Shown piece after piece: positions 49,426 through 58,992 of a stretch of DNA of 64,000 bases. The notes under the pieces are model-generated. The model did not search any database and had not been told where the DNA came from. It saw only the letters and a program-made list of their open reading frames with translations. The stretch is from Apteryx mantelli (lineage: Eukaryota; Chordata; Aves; Apterygiformes; Apterygidae): contig NC_089982.1 in assembly GCF_036417845.1 (NCBI RefSeq), forward strand, positions 60,897,684 through 60,961,683. The letters run 5' to 3'. Positions within the stretch are counted from its first letter, which is position 1. Every line of letters starts with the position of its first letter. Position numbers and translations under genes: made by a program.

Positions 49426-52400
49426 ACATGTGGTGTGTCAACCACTCCCTTTAATGTAGTATCACCATGTGCAAGAATTTAAAAAATGACAAAATGCAAG
49501 TGATATTTTAATTCCTTCAGTCACTAAAGAATTTTAAGGGTATTTCTCAGCTTTCAGTGCTCATATCTGGCTGCATTTTTTCAAGTTCTCATTTGTTCTC
49601 ATTCAATTCATAGACTCACTGAACGGCAGTCCTGTCATCAACCTCTTCTTGGCTGCCTGCAGCACCAGGGAAGGAATCTCTGATTATGGGATCTATTTCC
49701 ATTCTCTCGTTTTCTCACTTTCTTCTAGCACACAGGTTAGTGGGACTGGCCCTGAGGACCCCAGGATGCCTTTGCATCAAAGGCAAAGGATACTAATACT
49801 TCTATTTCCCTTTTTCAGGTTATTTCTTCTGTCTTGAATATTCATATATTGGTGAACTGGTCTGTGCATCAAAAGCCAGATGCTGTGGGGGTTATTCCCA
49901 CATCATTTTTTTCCTCACTCCCAAAAGAAAGAGTTCAGTTTAACACAGAAATAGCAGTGCATACATTGTACAGTGATGGACTATGAGGTGATGTGATGCT
50001 TTACCATCTGCAAATGAACTATGAACCTCAGCCAAAGGCCATTGACATGCATAGGAGGCTTTGGATTTTATGTCCAGCTTAAGTTAACCTCTGACTAAAT
50101 TAAGGATTGGATGTTCAGGTCTGAAATCAGAAGTGTCATGTGAGCAGTCCCAGTGAAAGCAATAGGACTATGCAGGGGCTTAAAGTTATGTGGTCAATTA
50201 AATGTGCTGCTAGGTCTGTTTTGCCATGCATGGCATCTAATTCAGACTTTTTGCTGAAAGTTTCCCAATGCTGCCACCTACAGAACAGGTTAACTACAGC
50301 TTTCAAAATAGCAGCAAAAAGGAAAACCCCATTTAAAAAGATAGTGGGTACTGTTCTGAGCTAGCAATGTGCAGGTCTAAACAGAAATCCTACCTGAAAC
50401 ACTTAAATATTTCTCAGATATTTCCAAGGTTAGTTCTATGTCAATAAATAGTATTTTTATTTATATACTGTGCCTTAACTGTGAAGCTACTTTCAATAAC
50501 ACAATTTTCTGAACATTTTCCCAAGACCTGTTTCTGAAATAAACTAGACATCTTGGACTGCTAAGAGTCCACCTCTGGAAAGTTGCACAAAAGTTGCAGG
50601 AATCTATTAATTCAAATAAATTAAATTGCTCAGTAAATTCCTCACGTGTCTGGAAGAGCAGCAGTAACAACAGCCAGTCACAGATCTCTTCCAGAGTAGG
50701 CATAAAACACTGCCAACCTTGCAAACTATCTGCCCTTTTCCAGCAATTGTCACTGTGTAGATTCAGGGGTAAAATATTCATGGCTTTAGATGAGAAATGG
50801 AGAAGGTCAAAAGTGTGAATTTAATCAAGGAGGATGCACAGGAAGTTGAGGAAAGATAACAGTTGCATATGGAATTACATATGTAAGATAAAAATATGAA
50901 GAAGGAAAAACAGGCAAAGACAAGAAACAAAAATGAGCCTAGTTTCAGGTGGGCTGTGATTAATAGAAATTATTAAAGAGTACCTTCTCATGAAAACAGG
51001 AAATATCTTGACATGTAGCAACCCATAAAAAAAAAAGCCCACATTTACACCTTTCAGTTCAAACACTATTGCTAAAATATTAAACACAATGGACAAAGAT
51101 TAAAATTCAAGAATAATTTACAAATAGATAAAACCAGCTTGAAAATATGCTTTAAGAAAAAAAGAAGTATTTATTTTGAGAGATTATATGCATGTGATAT
51201 GATTTAAAAACACCTTCTTTCTTTCCTATTTATTGTTTATCCTGTATGGTTTTGACTTAGCACATATTCACTTCTGTGCATTGTGACTGTGCTTCTGAAT
51301 GCAGTAACATCATCTGGAACTGTTGCACTATTAATATTGCAAAAGCTTCCATCCGTTCAGCTTTCAGATCCTCACCCCAAGCAACTCAGTCCCAACTGCA
51401 GAAGTCTTCTCCACCCCCAACAAGTCATCTTCCACTTTCCACCCAAGTTGTTTTAGAGGAAAGCCCAGTTGTTTGCCAGGTCCCTGTGGTAATTTTGATA
51501 AGGAAGAAGTCTTACTAGTGATGTCATACACTAGTGGATGGATAACATTCATTCTCCTTCTCTCTTCCCTTTACTTTCTCCTCAGAAGCTGTACCGGGGT
51601 GCACAAGGTGAGGAAATAAGAAGCATTTGTCACAACCCTTTGCCTACTTTTCACAAAGCCAAAATTATTCACGTGTTTGCCTATAAGTAGATTCAAAATC
51701 CAGAAGTCCAAGTCAAAGAAAGAAAGCCTCTGAAACATTAGAATAACTTTGGTAACACTAAAAATTTATACTGCTAGATAAAAATAATTTTACTGCTGTA
51801 ATCGCTACAAAAAATATAGTAGGATTTCAAATGCACTTTTGGGTAGCATCACTGCTGGCTACCTAACTGTACACAGGCACAGTTATATATAGCAGGCACC
51901 ATAGACAATGGCCTTCAAGACAGAAAGGTCCCCTGCAGAATAAAAACATGCTTGCTCAGGGACAGTATACAGCTGACAAGGCTCTGCTCCTTTTCCTGCC
52001 CCCTCCTACCCTTCCTCTGACCATTATTGCTCCCTGGAGCCTCCCGTGCTCACCCAGTGTTGCATCCCTTCCTGCAGATGCTGCCGCTCGCAGCCACAGC
52101 CCCCGTTAGCAGGCACCCCGCAGAGGACACTGCTCCTGGCCTGCGCTGAAAAGCCATGCCAGGCCTCCCTCCACCTCACAGCACCACCTACCAGCAAGCA
52201 GAATAAAACGCTGCTGTGGAAAACAAGGATTGAGCAACACATCACACACCTTTCCTCAACAGCAAGCTTCCACCCTCCTACTAACAGGAGTTGAGACAAT
52301 GTTTAGAGCTGTAATACTTTGACCTTTTGCTACTCCTCAGAATAACGAGCTTCAGCTAACAGGTAAATATGAGTAGTAACAAGGTCCAGTATATAACACA

Positions 52401-53127
52401 TTCAGACTATACATGGCTTTAGTAATCAAAGCTCATTTTTTGAATTACACTTCAAAAAGCTCTGGAAGCTTACAAGCAGCATACAAGCAGCAGAGACCAC
52501 GGTAGAAGGCATAAAGTTACCAGGCATCAGGCAACACAAGGAGAGCTACCAGGCTGGTAGGCAGAGGCTGAACACAGTGCATTAAAAGAGAAAGGCCTGG
52601 AGTAGAAACATACTGCATCCCTTCTTGCAGCTGCCTGAAGCAGGCAAAGAGCCCCCAGGAGCCAGTCTGAGACAAGAACAATCTCTAAGAGGAGAACAGG
52701 GTTGAAGCTAACAGTTTAATACTTTTTCCCCCCTCACCCCTTAAGGTTTTTTCTCCGCAATTCAAAGCTCATTTAGTGTTGGGTGCTTTTCTTTTTAGCT
52801 CATTTTGCAAGGGAAGTCTAGTATAGCCTCTTACAAAGCATCTCCTAACACAATCTGATGTTAGGAGGCACTTTTAGCCTACTCCCTGGCTAGCTGAGAA
52901 CTGTGGTCATTATTAGCTAGCAGACTTTTTAGCTACAACTATAGAAGAGACCACTAGAACAGGTTTTCCATCAGAGAAGGCAGGACATGAAGCAATTCAA
53001 ATGGGCATTTTGTTGCTTGTAGTGTCCACAATACAAAGCCTCAGTAAAATCGGTCTGAAGTTGACACTTTAGTGCTCGTTTATCACATCTCACCCCTGTA
53101 CCTTAAGTGTATTAAGGAGGCCAAGCT
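49426..53127. other. Intergenic DNA downstream of UCHL1
   Basis: No gene recognised. Holds an ancient repeat relic near 50130-50215 and a locally GC-richer patch at about 51990-52220 with an AATAAA that I cannot assign. Remaining sequence is AT-rich and unremarkable. Confidence 0.55.
50130..50215 (+). repeat. Ancient sauropsid palindromic repeat relic
   Basis: CATGTGAGCAGTCCCAGTGA, AAGCAATAGGACTATGC and GGGGCTTAAAGTTA correspond to the pattern GTGAGTAGTCCCATTGA, AGTCAATGGGACTACTC and GTGCTTAAAGTTA seen across sauropsid genomes. Confidence 0.5.
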
Positions 53128-53330
53128 GCAGCTTGGGAGTTCCAGACCAGACATTAGCAAAAGCTTACCAGAAGGTTAGTACAGCACTGAAACACTCCCA
53201 GAGACTGGGATATATCCATCCTTAGAGGCCTTCAAGACACTAGAAAAAGCTGCAGCTGACCTGCCAACCTGAGGTTGATAACTTCCTGCTCAGAGCAGAA
53301 CTTTACTATGGGACCTTCAAAGGTCCTTTA
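53128..53330 (+). mobile_element. Old CR1 LINE 3' fragment next to the UCHL1 3' end
   Basis: TTCCAGACCAGACATTAG, GGGATATATCCATCCTTAGA, GGCCTTCAAGACACTAGA and GCTGACCTG then GACCTTCAAAGGTCC follow the CR1 3' UTR pattern in order. Sense is opposite to UCHL1. Diverged, about 200 bp. Confidence 0.75.
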
Positions 53331-53347
53331 AAAAAAAGCATTTATAG

Positions 53348-53363
53348 GGTGCCTCCAGGCACC
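53348..53363. other. Perfect hairpin GGTGCC-TCCA-GGCACC
   Basis: Six-base-pair stem with a four-base loop, about 40-55 bp past the inferred UCHL1 cleavage site in the direction of transcription. No known element assigned; it could be chance or part of the CR1 tail. Confidence 0.5.
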
Positions 53364-53399
53364 TTTTTGGAGAAAGTTATATTGATCACTTTAGTCCAT

Positions 53400-53746
53400 T
53401 TTGTTTTCCAGCAGAAATTTTATTCTCATTAAGGACAAGGAAATATCAACCAACAGCTCAATTTACAGACAGATTAAACAAGCCCTGTTAAACATTTTCT
53501 ACTTAACATGTGGAAAAAAGACCAAACCAGAAGTCTAAAGACATCTGATGTGTCCAAACTGTTCACGTTAAAACTTGAGCTCATCCTTTAGCGTAAGCTC
53601 AACTGATGTTGCCTTTGTGTATAGCAAAGGGTGGAAACAATTCAAATTACTGGAACAGCTGTGTTTAACGAGTACTGAAGCACTGAAGATTAGACTGCAT
53701 TTACTGGTGTGCTATTAGACTGCTTTCCTTGCATCTCTTCAGATTC
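53400..53746 (-). other. UCHL1: UCHL1 3' UTR (inferred)
   Basis: About 350 nt from the stop codon to just past the first canonical poly(A) signal on the minus strand, with no further splice need. The length is similar to the short 3' UTR of mammalian UCHL1. The exact cleavage site is inferred, not seen. Confidence 0.7.
53419..53424 (-). terminator. UCHL1: UCHL1 polyadenylation signal AATAAA
   Basis: Canonical AATAAA on the minus strand about 325 nt after the stop codon, in the context GAGAATAAAATTTC. It is the first canonical hexamer I see after the stop. Confidence 0.7.
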
Positions 53747-53833
53747 TCAGGCAGACTTGCAGAAAGCCACAGCAGAAAAACGAACTTCTCCTTTTTCACG
53801 TTCTGTAAATTGTCTGCATATCTTAGCAGAATC
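53747..53833 (-). CDS. UCHL1: UCHL1 coding exon 9 with stop
   Basis: 87 nt encoding [20 protein letters not shown] then AVAFCKSA and TGA. It matches the family C-terminal strand and tail. CKSA keeps the Cys-x-x-x form of the human CKAA tail, which has been reported as a farnesylation site. Acceptor ttccaag. Confidence 0.97.
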   Translation of the reverse strand, partial: DSAKICRQFTEREKGEVRFSAVAFCKSA

Positions 53834-56800
53834 CTTGGAAGAAGAAACAGCTGTTAGATCCACAGAAGACTGATGCTGATCTAGACCCCCAAAGGCTTTG
53901 TAGCTCTACTCTGGGTCACTGCAACTAAATTAGTGTCTAGTAGCACCAGCAAGTGCATACATTTATCAGACATCTAGTTCTGTGGCACAATACTACCTTG
54001 TTACCATGGCATGAGAAGCACTAACTGCTACAGCAAGCAGGCACAGAAAGCTGCCACTATACCCTGAAAGCATGCCTCTCACCATTTCAGAGGCCTGGTT
54101 GCCTGGGAAACATGCAGCTAGAGAGAAGTCTTACCTTCAATAGCAAGTCATCTGAACTTGTGCCATGGTTCACAGGAAAAGGCATACGCCCATCTGTGAA
54201 AAAAGTCTTACATCAGTCAGCATACTTACCATTACTTTCAAGTTAGGAGAACTCAGCATAGTGGGCCCAAGAAACAAAGTACCCACATGAAGATAGTTGG
54301 ACAAGTTCAGAATACATATCACACATAGTTTGGGGGAGAAAGGGACCAAATATTCTCAGCTCCACAGGAGATGACACACTTTACAAGGGGGCCTGGGCCT
54401 ACAATGCAACCCACCTTATGTTAAAGCCTTCAACTGAAGGTTCTCATTTTGTATTCTGAACTGGCTGAAAGCCTCAGCTAGCAGCAAGCCTTTAGCCTGA
54501 ACACTATTTTGCCTAGTCAAACTCTAGTTGGACTCTCAGTGCCTTACCCAATTCATACAGATGTCCATCCACATTGACAAACAGGATAAAGTGGAAGTTC
54601 ACACTGTTGTCATCAACCTTAGGATAGACCATTAGATACATTTGTTAGGTCAAAAAAGAAAGTCTACTGTACAGTCTAAACCCTACTTGTGACTACAGGA
54701 GCTAGAATGCCTTAGGAAGTTCTCCCAAGACAGAGGAGATCAACAGCAGAGGACTGTTCAGTCAGACAGCTGTTCATCAACACCAGAGGACCAGCAACTT
54801 AGGTCAGTGAAGCTCTGCAAGACCAATTATTTGGATCTCAAAGTCAGAGATTCTTTATGTCAAGCTCCAATAATCCTACCATACAGTCACATTTTCAGCA
54901 TATATCCAGGAAGAGTCTCAACCCAAGTTTTCCATGCATTTTTGAGGAAGGAACCCGCACAAACATTCATCCATTAGTCAGTCATTTCTCCTTCCCTGTG
55001 AGCTGTAACAGTAATTTGCCGGACCTAGAACTTTATTGCTCTACCACCTTCAATATCCATCCCTCCATCCCAGATTTTACTCATTCAACTCTTACCCGAC
55101 ATTGTCCTTCTTGTGCAACAGAATTGTGGACTTCTTGTATGGCCTTAAGAGAAAGCAGATATAGGTTACTATACCCCTAAGTGCTGAGAGCCATCAGCAG
55201 TTTGTATGGTTCATATACCTTATTACTTGCAAAACGTTTAGCTCTCTCTTCAGGAGACAAATCAGCTGTTTCATCAAGAAACTTCTTCAGAGCAGACCCC
55301 TCATCTGCACAAGGCAACCAAAGATTTTTATTCAACACAGAGAGAGAATCAATTACAATTCAGGTGTAGCCCACAACACCCAATATTTATTATACTAACT
55401 AGAAGTCATTGTGTTTAGGCTGGAACCATCTTTAGCATAAGTACATTTCAACTGCCACTTGAAGTGGAAGTTATTTATTTATCTGGAAGCTTCTGATGAC
55501 AAACGACACCAGCAGCAAGAGTTCCAGTGCCTCAGGGCACTCTGAATGCCTGTCTTGGGACTGACTTTCAAGATGTGGCTTTTGCTATGCCCCCCTACAC
55601 GTTTGGCAGAAGTGTTTAGTCACATTTTGCAAAGAAATTCCAAAAAAAATACCAGTAGTAAGGATAATCATCAACTAACAAGGTAAATTAAAATTCTGTC
55701 CTTCTGTACATTTGAAGGCAGTGAGATTGTACATGTGCTTGCTCATACCAGCTTTACTTTGGTTTTCTAGTGCATGAATTAGTACTAAGATGTTCTAACT
55801 GAATTTGTAGTATTAAATGAAAGATAACATGTCATTTCAAGGGTGTGCTATTTTAGAGAATCTTTTCAGGAAGAGTGAAGCAAAATTAGCCTACCATACA
55901 TGTTTTCCTTTGTACAAGAAGGAATCCCACACCACTCAGAAGTGTTTGAGTTTTCCCTCTTATGACAGAAAGTTATGTTATATTCTGCAGATCTCTAGTC
56001 TTTGAGATACAAGATGTAATGTACAAGGTATTTCCTGAACTCAATGACAAATCTTTCTTGATAAGACCTAGTAATCCTGTTTCCTAGGAAACAGAAGTTT
56101 CCAGCCACCAGTTACCTAGGCTACTTTTATACCCTCTTCTGTAGGATTAGAACCATCAAAACTGTTCTCTCAGGAAAGTCTTACAGGCTCATATCATCCT
56201 ATGCTACTTTCACATGGGAAAGTCAACATATCAGATTTACAGCCTACCCTGAGCAAGTCTGCCTTAGACATGTAAGTGGCATGAAGAATTGTATCTATCC
56301 ATTCAGGTTACATTAGCAGTGTCAACCACTTCTGAACAGGATAATTTCTAAATTGTAACAGAGACTGGCCAGTCCTACTACTTGCCTTCTCCCTTTGCAA
56401 GCCTGTTACTGAAACATTGCTCACTACAAGGATAGAGGATTGCAGCTACCATACTAATGTCAAAGTATACTCACTCCTGCAATTCAGGCCGTAGGTGAGA
56501 GCACGTTTCTCTGCAAGAGCTGAAAAACCTACTTACCAATAGAAGTAGCACAGCATGCTTTAACTTGGCTTGCCAAAGCATGAAAACCTCAGGGAGAATC
56601 TTCTATAGCCCCTACCCACTCAACTTTCCTCTGTTAAAAAAAACTGGAAATTCAACCATCTCAGAACATTCATACTCACCAAGTTTCAGTTTGTCTTTGT
56701 TATTAGCAACTGCATGTATCAGACCAATTGTCCCACAGGAGTTACTAACAGTCTGCTTCAGAAAATACACCTTGGAACTGATTTCTTGGTCCTTTATTTC

Positions 56801-58442
56801 CTCAGTCTGTTGTTTCCTGAAGTTCTCATGCTGTAAACATGTAATTGTTTTGAGCATTTAGCCACAGTGATGTCTTTTTATTGGGCAAACTAATAGGCAA
56901 ATCAATTGTGCAGGAGAGCCAATACCAAGACTGGACAGAAGAACTACCCAGAAAGTCATCTTTGTGGCACAGGTCCAATAAATCACTGTATGTCTATATT
57001 GGATGCAAGCCAAATCTTAATGGACTACCTGCATGACTCAGTCATATTCAAAGGCACCGTACTTAGCCTCTCCATCTGTTCCACACGCTGGAAATAGCTT
57101 GGGAGGGAAAAAAGCCATAGCATATAATGGATAGGCTCTTTCATTTCCTCTCTGAGGATGCTTTGGTCCTTTTAGTGACACTCCTCAGCATGTCTCCACA
57201 ACAGTTTGCCTTTGTACTTTTAGGTAACTTTCCTCCATGAGTACCTCTCCATCAGAGCAGTGTACAGACAAATTTAAAACCCATCACTACCTACCGAGAG
57301 GCTATAATCCTTTCTTTAAGGGATCTGTTAAATATACTTTATTTCAAAGTCCATCTCATCACTAAGTCTTGAGCATCAGAGTTGGACCAAATATATTAAT
57401 GATACAGAAGTACTTTAGGCCTCTCCAGACTGATTAGGCATGGAAACAGAATTACTATTATCACACGAGAATTAATTATATTCCCCCCTCCCCCCAGTCT
57501 GCTGCACAAAGCAAAGTGCAAGAGGAGCACTACAGAGGAAAAGGCTGCTTTTTGCTGCTCATTTCATTCTAGGTCGGGCTGTGCCGAGGCCTGAGCTGAG
57601 CACACAGCACACACCACCCGCCGCCCCCCTGCGGCCAGACCCCCCGACGTCGGGGGAGCCCCGGGGACACGCTCCCCCCGCAGCCGCCGGCGCCGCGCTC
57701 CCGGCAGCAGCCTGCCGTTCACCCCAGGAGCTCGGGGTCGGCGGGGCCCAACCTGCCGGGCGACAGCCGAAGCCCCCCAGGGCGGCAGAGGCGCTGCCCG
57801 CCCCCCCCGTCGCAGCCGCTCCGGGGGCTCCTGTCCCCGCGGGGCCGCCGCCGCCCCGGGAGCGCCGCGCCCGCGGCCCTACCTGCGCCGTGAGGGGGAA
57901 GAGCAGGAGCAGCGCGCAGGCCGGCGCCGGCACGGCGCCCAGCGCCTCCTCCTCGAAGCCCAGCACGTCCACGAAGCGCCAGCCGGGGCCCACGCCCAGG
58001 CGGGACAGCACCTGCAGGGGGCACAGCGAGCGGCTGGCACCGGCGGCCCCTCCCGCCGCCCCCCGCCCCGGTGACACAGCACAACGCGCCGCGCCGCGGC
58101 GCCCCCTGCCGGCGCCCCCGCCCGCCGCGCCGCGCCCCAGCCGGCGGGGAGGGCGCGGCACAGGGCGCCGCTCCGCAGGTGCGAGGCCGCGCGGAGGCAG
58201 GGCGCGCACGCAGGGAGGCGGGCGGCGGCGCGCGCAGTCCCGCGACGGGCACTCACTTTGTTCAGCATCTGGAAGACAATAGGGAGACAATAGGCGTGAG
58301 TGCCGAGGGCAGAAAGGCTGGCCACCCCCCCACCACCACCCCAAACACACCCTCCCCGCGGCGTGGGGCCCTCCCCCGCCGGCACCCCCCGCCGGCCGCC
58401 CCCGCGCACCTCGGGGTTGATCTCCATGGGCTGCCACGCCAT
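53747..58442 (-). CDS. UCHL1: UCHL1, ubiquitin C-terminal hydrolase L1 (complete, nine coding exons)
   Basis: Peptidase family C12 cysteine protease that hydrolyses small adducts from the ubiquitin C-terminus and helps hold the free ubiquitin pool; abundant in neuronal cytosol. Nine minus-strand exons (58442-58410, 58268-58257, 58011-57883, 56830-56680, 55304-55219, 55143-55096, 54617-54548, 54193-54135, 53833-53747) join in frame across GT-AG introns to 675 nt, i.e. 224 residues plus stop (human: 223). Read residues include MEINPEMLNK at the N-terminus, oxyanion Gln84, nucleophile Cys90 in [15 protein letters not shown], His162 in VNFHFILF and Asp177 in [13 protein letters not shown], equivalent to human Q84/C90/H161/D176. 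One extra residue lies between Cys and His. The C-terminus is CKSA (human CKAA). The start was chosen because GCAGCCATGG is a strong Kozak context and the frame matches the family N-terminus. No frameshift or premature stop is seen, so the gene looks intact. Confidence 0.97.
54135..54193 (-). CDS. UCHL1: UCHL1 coding exon 8, catalytic Asp
   Basis: 59 nt encoding, with the split codon, [20 protein letters not shown]. The first Asp completes the Cys-His-Asp triad and [10 protein letters not shown] is a strongly conserved family block. Acceptor ttcacag, donor gtaaga. Confidence 0.97.
54548..54617 (-). CDS. UCHL1: UCHL1 coding exon 7, catalytic His
   Basis: 70 nt encoding [20 protein letters not shown] and YEL. 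The His of VNFHF is the general base. Relative to human VDDKVNFHF there is one extra residue. Acceptor tcctaag, donor gtaagg; ends in phase 1 with the split codon completing the catalytic Asp. Confidence 0.97.
55096..55143 (-). CDS. UCHL1: UCHL1 coding exon 6
   Basis: 48 nt encoding [16 protein letters not shown], matching the family sequence immediately before the catalytic His exon. It forms part of the active-site crossover-loop region. Acceptor ctcttaag, donor gtaaga, phase 0 at both ends. Confidence 0.96.
55219..55304 (-). CDS. UCHL1: UCHL1 coding exon 5
   Basis: 86 nt encoding, with the split Asp, [20 protein letters not shown] and on to FASNK. This matches the family segment following the active-site helix. 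Acceptor tgtgcag, donor gtatat (a weaker but valid GT donor). Phase 1 in, phase 0 out. Confidence 0.96.
56680..56830 (-). CDS. UCHL1: UCHL1 coding exon 4, catalytic Gln and Cys
   Basis: 151 nt starting HENFRK and containing KVYFLKQT (oxyanion Gln84) and [15 protein letters not shown] (nucleophile Cys90, and the Ile93 position mutated in a human Parkinson family). Acceptor tttacag, donor gtgagt; the exon ends in phase 1 and the split codon completes as Asp in exon 5. Confidence 0.97.
57883..58011 (-). CDS. UCHL1: UCHL1 coding exon 3
   Basis: Encodes 43 residues starting [18 protein letters not shown] and ending [12 protein letters not shown], the hydrophobic core of the UCH fold. Acceptor ccctgcag and donor gtaggg bound it, phase 0 at both ends. 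It is extremely GC-rich because it lies inside the promoter CpG island. Confidence 0.96.
58257..58268 (-). CDS. UCHL1: UCHL1 coding exon 2, 12-nt microexon (MLNK)
   Basis: ATGCTGAACAAA is flanked by acceptor tcttccag and donor gtgagt. It adds exactly four codons and keeps phase 0 at both ends. The same small exon is known in mammalian UCHL1, so this is ancestral structure. Automated gene finders often miss it, joining exon 1 to exon 3 or reading exon 2 into the intron. Confidence 0.95.
58410..58442 (-). CDS. UCHL1: UCHL1 coding exon 1 ([11 protein letters not shown])
   Basis: Encodes 11 residues. MEINPE is the conserved N-terminal motif of UCHL1; the first residues differ from human (MAWQP against MQLKP). 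The donor GAG|gtgcgc follows directly. ATG has G at -3 and G at +4. An internal ATG five codons later (Met6) is in frame. Confidence 0.95.
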
Positions 58443-58455
58443 GGCTGCGCGGCGG

Positions 58456-58511
58456 CGAGGAGGAAGGAAGAAAGGAAGGAAGGCAGGCAAGCAAGCAGGC
58501 AGGCAGGCTGC
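58456..58511 (-). repeat. Tetranucleotide repeat in UCHL1 5' UTR (CCTG/CTTG then CTTC)
   Basis: In transcript sense this reads several imperfect CCTG and CTTG units followed by CCTTC-type units, ending about 14 nt before the start codon. It falls between the inferred start site and ATG, so it would lie in the 5' UTR. On the plus strand it appears as GGAA and GCAG units. Confidence 0.85.
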
Positions 58512-58603
58512 GCCCCAGGTACGGCGATATCCCCACGACACTGCACCACGCGCGCACCCACCACGGCCGTCAGCGCTGCAGCGCGGAGCCGCCCACCGGC
58601 TGC

Positions 58604-58609
58604 TATATA
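58604..58609 (-). promoter_or_regulatory. UCHL1: UCHL1 TATA box
   Basis: Minus-strand TATATA in the context GCCGCTATATAGCAGCC, about 160 nt upstream of the start codon inside a CpG island. A start site about 30 nt downstream (near 58575) would give a 5' UTR of about 130 nt. The start site itself is inferred. Confidence 0.65.
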
Positions 58610-58978
58610 GCGGCGGGCTGGCCCACTCCGCGCCGCGGCGGGGGGAGAGGGAGGAGCAGGGCACGACCAAGGCGGGGGGCGCGGGGGGCCGCCGCGCCGG
58701 GAGGGGAGGGGGCGGCGGCGGGGTCCCGGGAGGGTGTCTGTGGCGGGGCCGCGAGGGGGGCGTGCGGCTGCGGCCCCCGGGCAGCGGCAGCCGCCGGGAG
58801 AGCCGCGGGGTTAGGGGGGGCTGCCCCCTCCCCGGGGGGGCGGCCAAACGCCGGTCTTGTCGGTGGGCGCAGGAGAGCCTAAGCAGCCCTTTGCTGCAGC
58901 AAGGATCCGAGCTCTTCTTATGCCGTTATCGAGAAAGTGCTAGAAATATTTGGGGCTCAGCTTCCCTCAGCATCCATG

Positions 58979-58992
58979 CCCCCCCCCCCCCC
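58979..58992 (+). repeat. Homopolymer C14
   Basis: Fourteen consecutive C on the plus strand, about 370 bp upstream of the UCHL1 TATA box and just outside the CpG island. Length may be uncertain in the assembly. Confidence 0.9.

Larger units (their letters stand above)
57590..58860. promoter_or_regulatory. UCHL1: CpG island over the UCHL1 promoter and exons 1-3
   Basis: Dense CpG and very high GC, sharply bounded by AT-rich DNA on both sides. It covers the TATA box, 5' UTR and the first three coding exons. The long open frames on both strands here are composition artefacts. G-rich runs on the plus strand at 58640-58850 lie upstream of the TATA box. Confidence 0.9.

Noticed and set aside
51990..52300. 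Locally GC-rich patch with AATAAA, considered as an LTR or gene fragment
   Set aside because: No terminal repeats, protein similarity or element landmarks seen.
57600..58600. Antisense UCHL1 transcript like the mouse SINE-containing one
   Set aside because: Nothing in the sequence shows a plus-strand transcript here, and the mouse regulatory SINE family is rodent-specific.
57559..58847. Several overlapping open frames of 180-330 codons on both strands of the UCHL1 CpG island
   Set aside because: They run through the introns of UCHL1 and are rich in Pro, Ala, Arg and Gly. The supported product is the spliced UCHL1 exons; the rest are composition artefacts.
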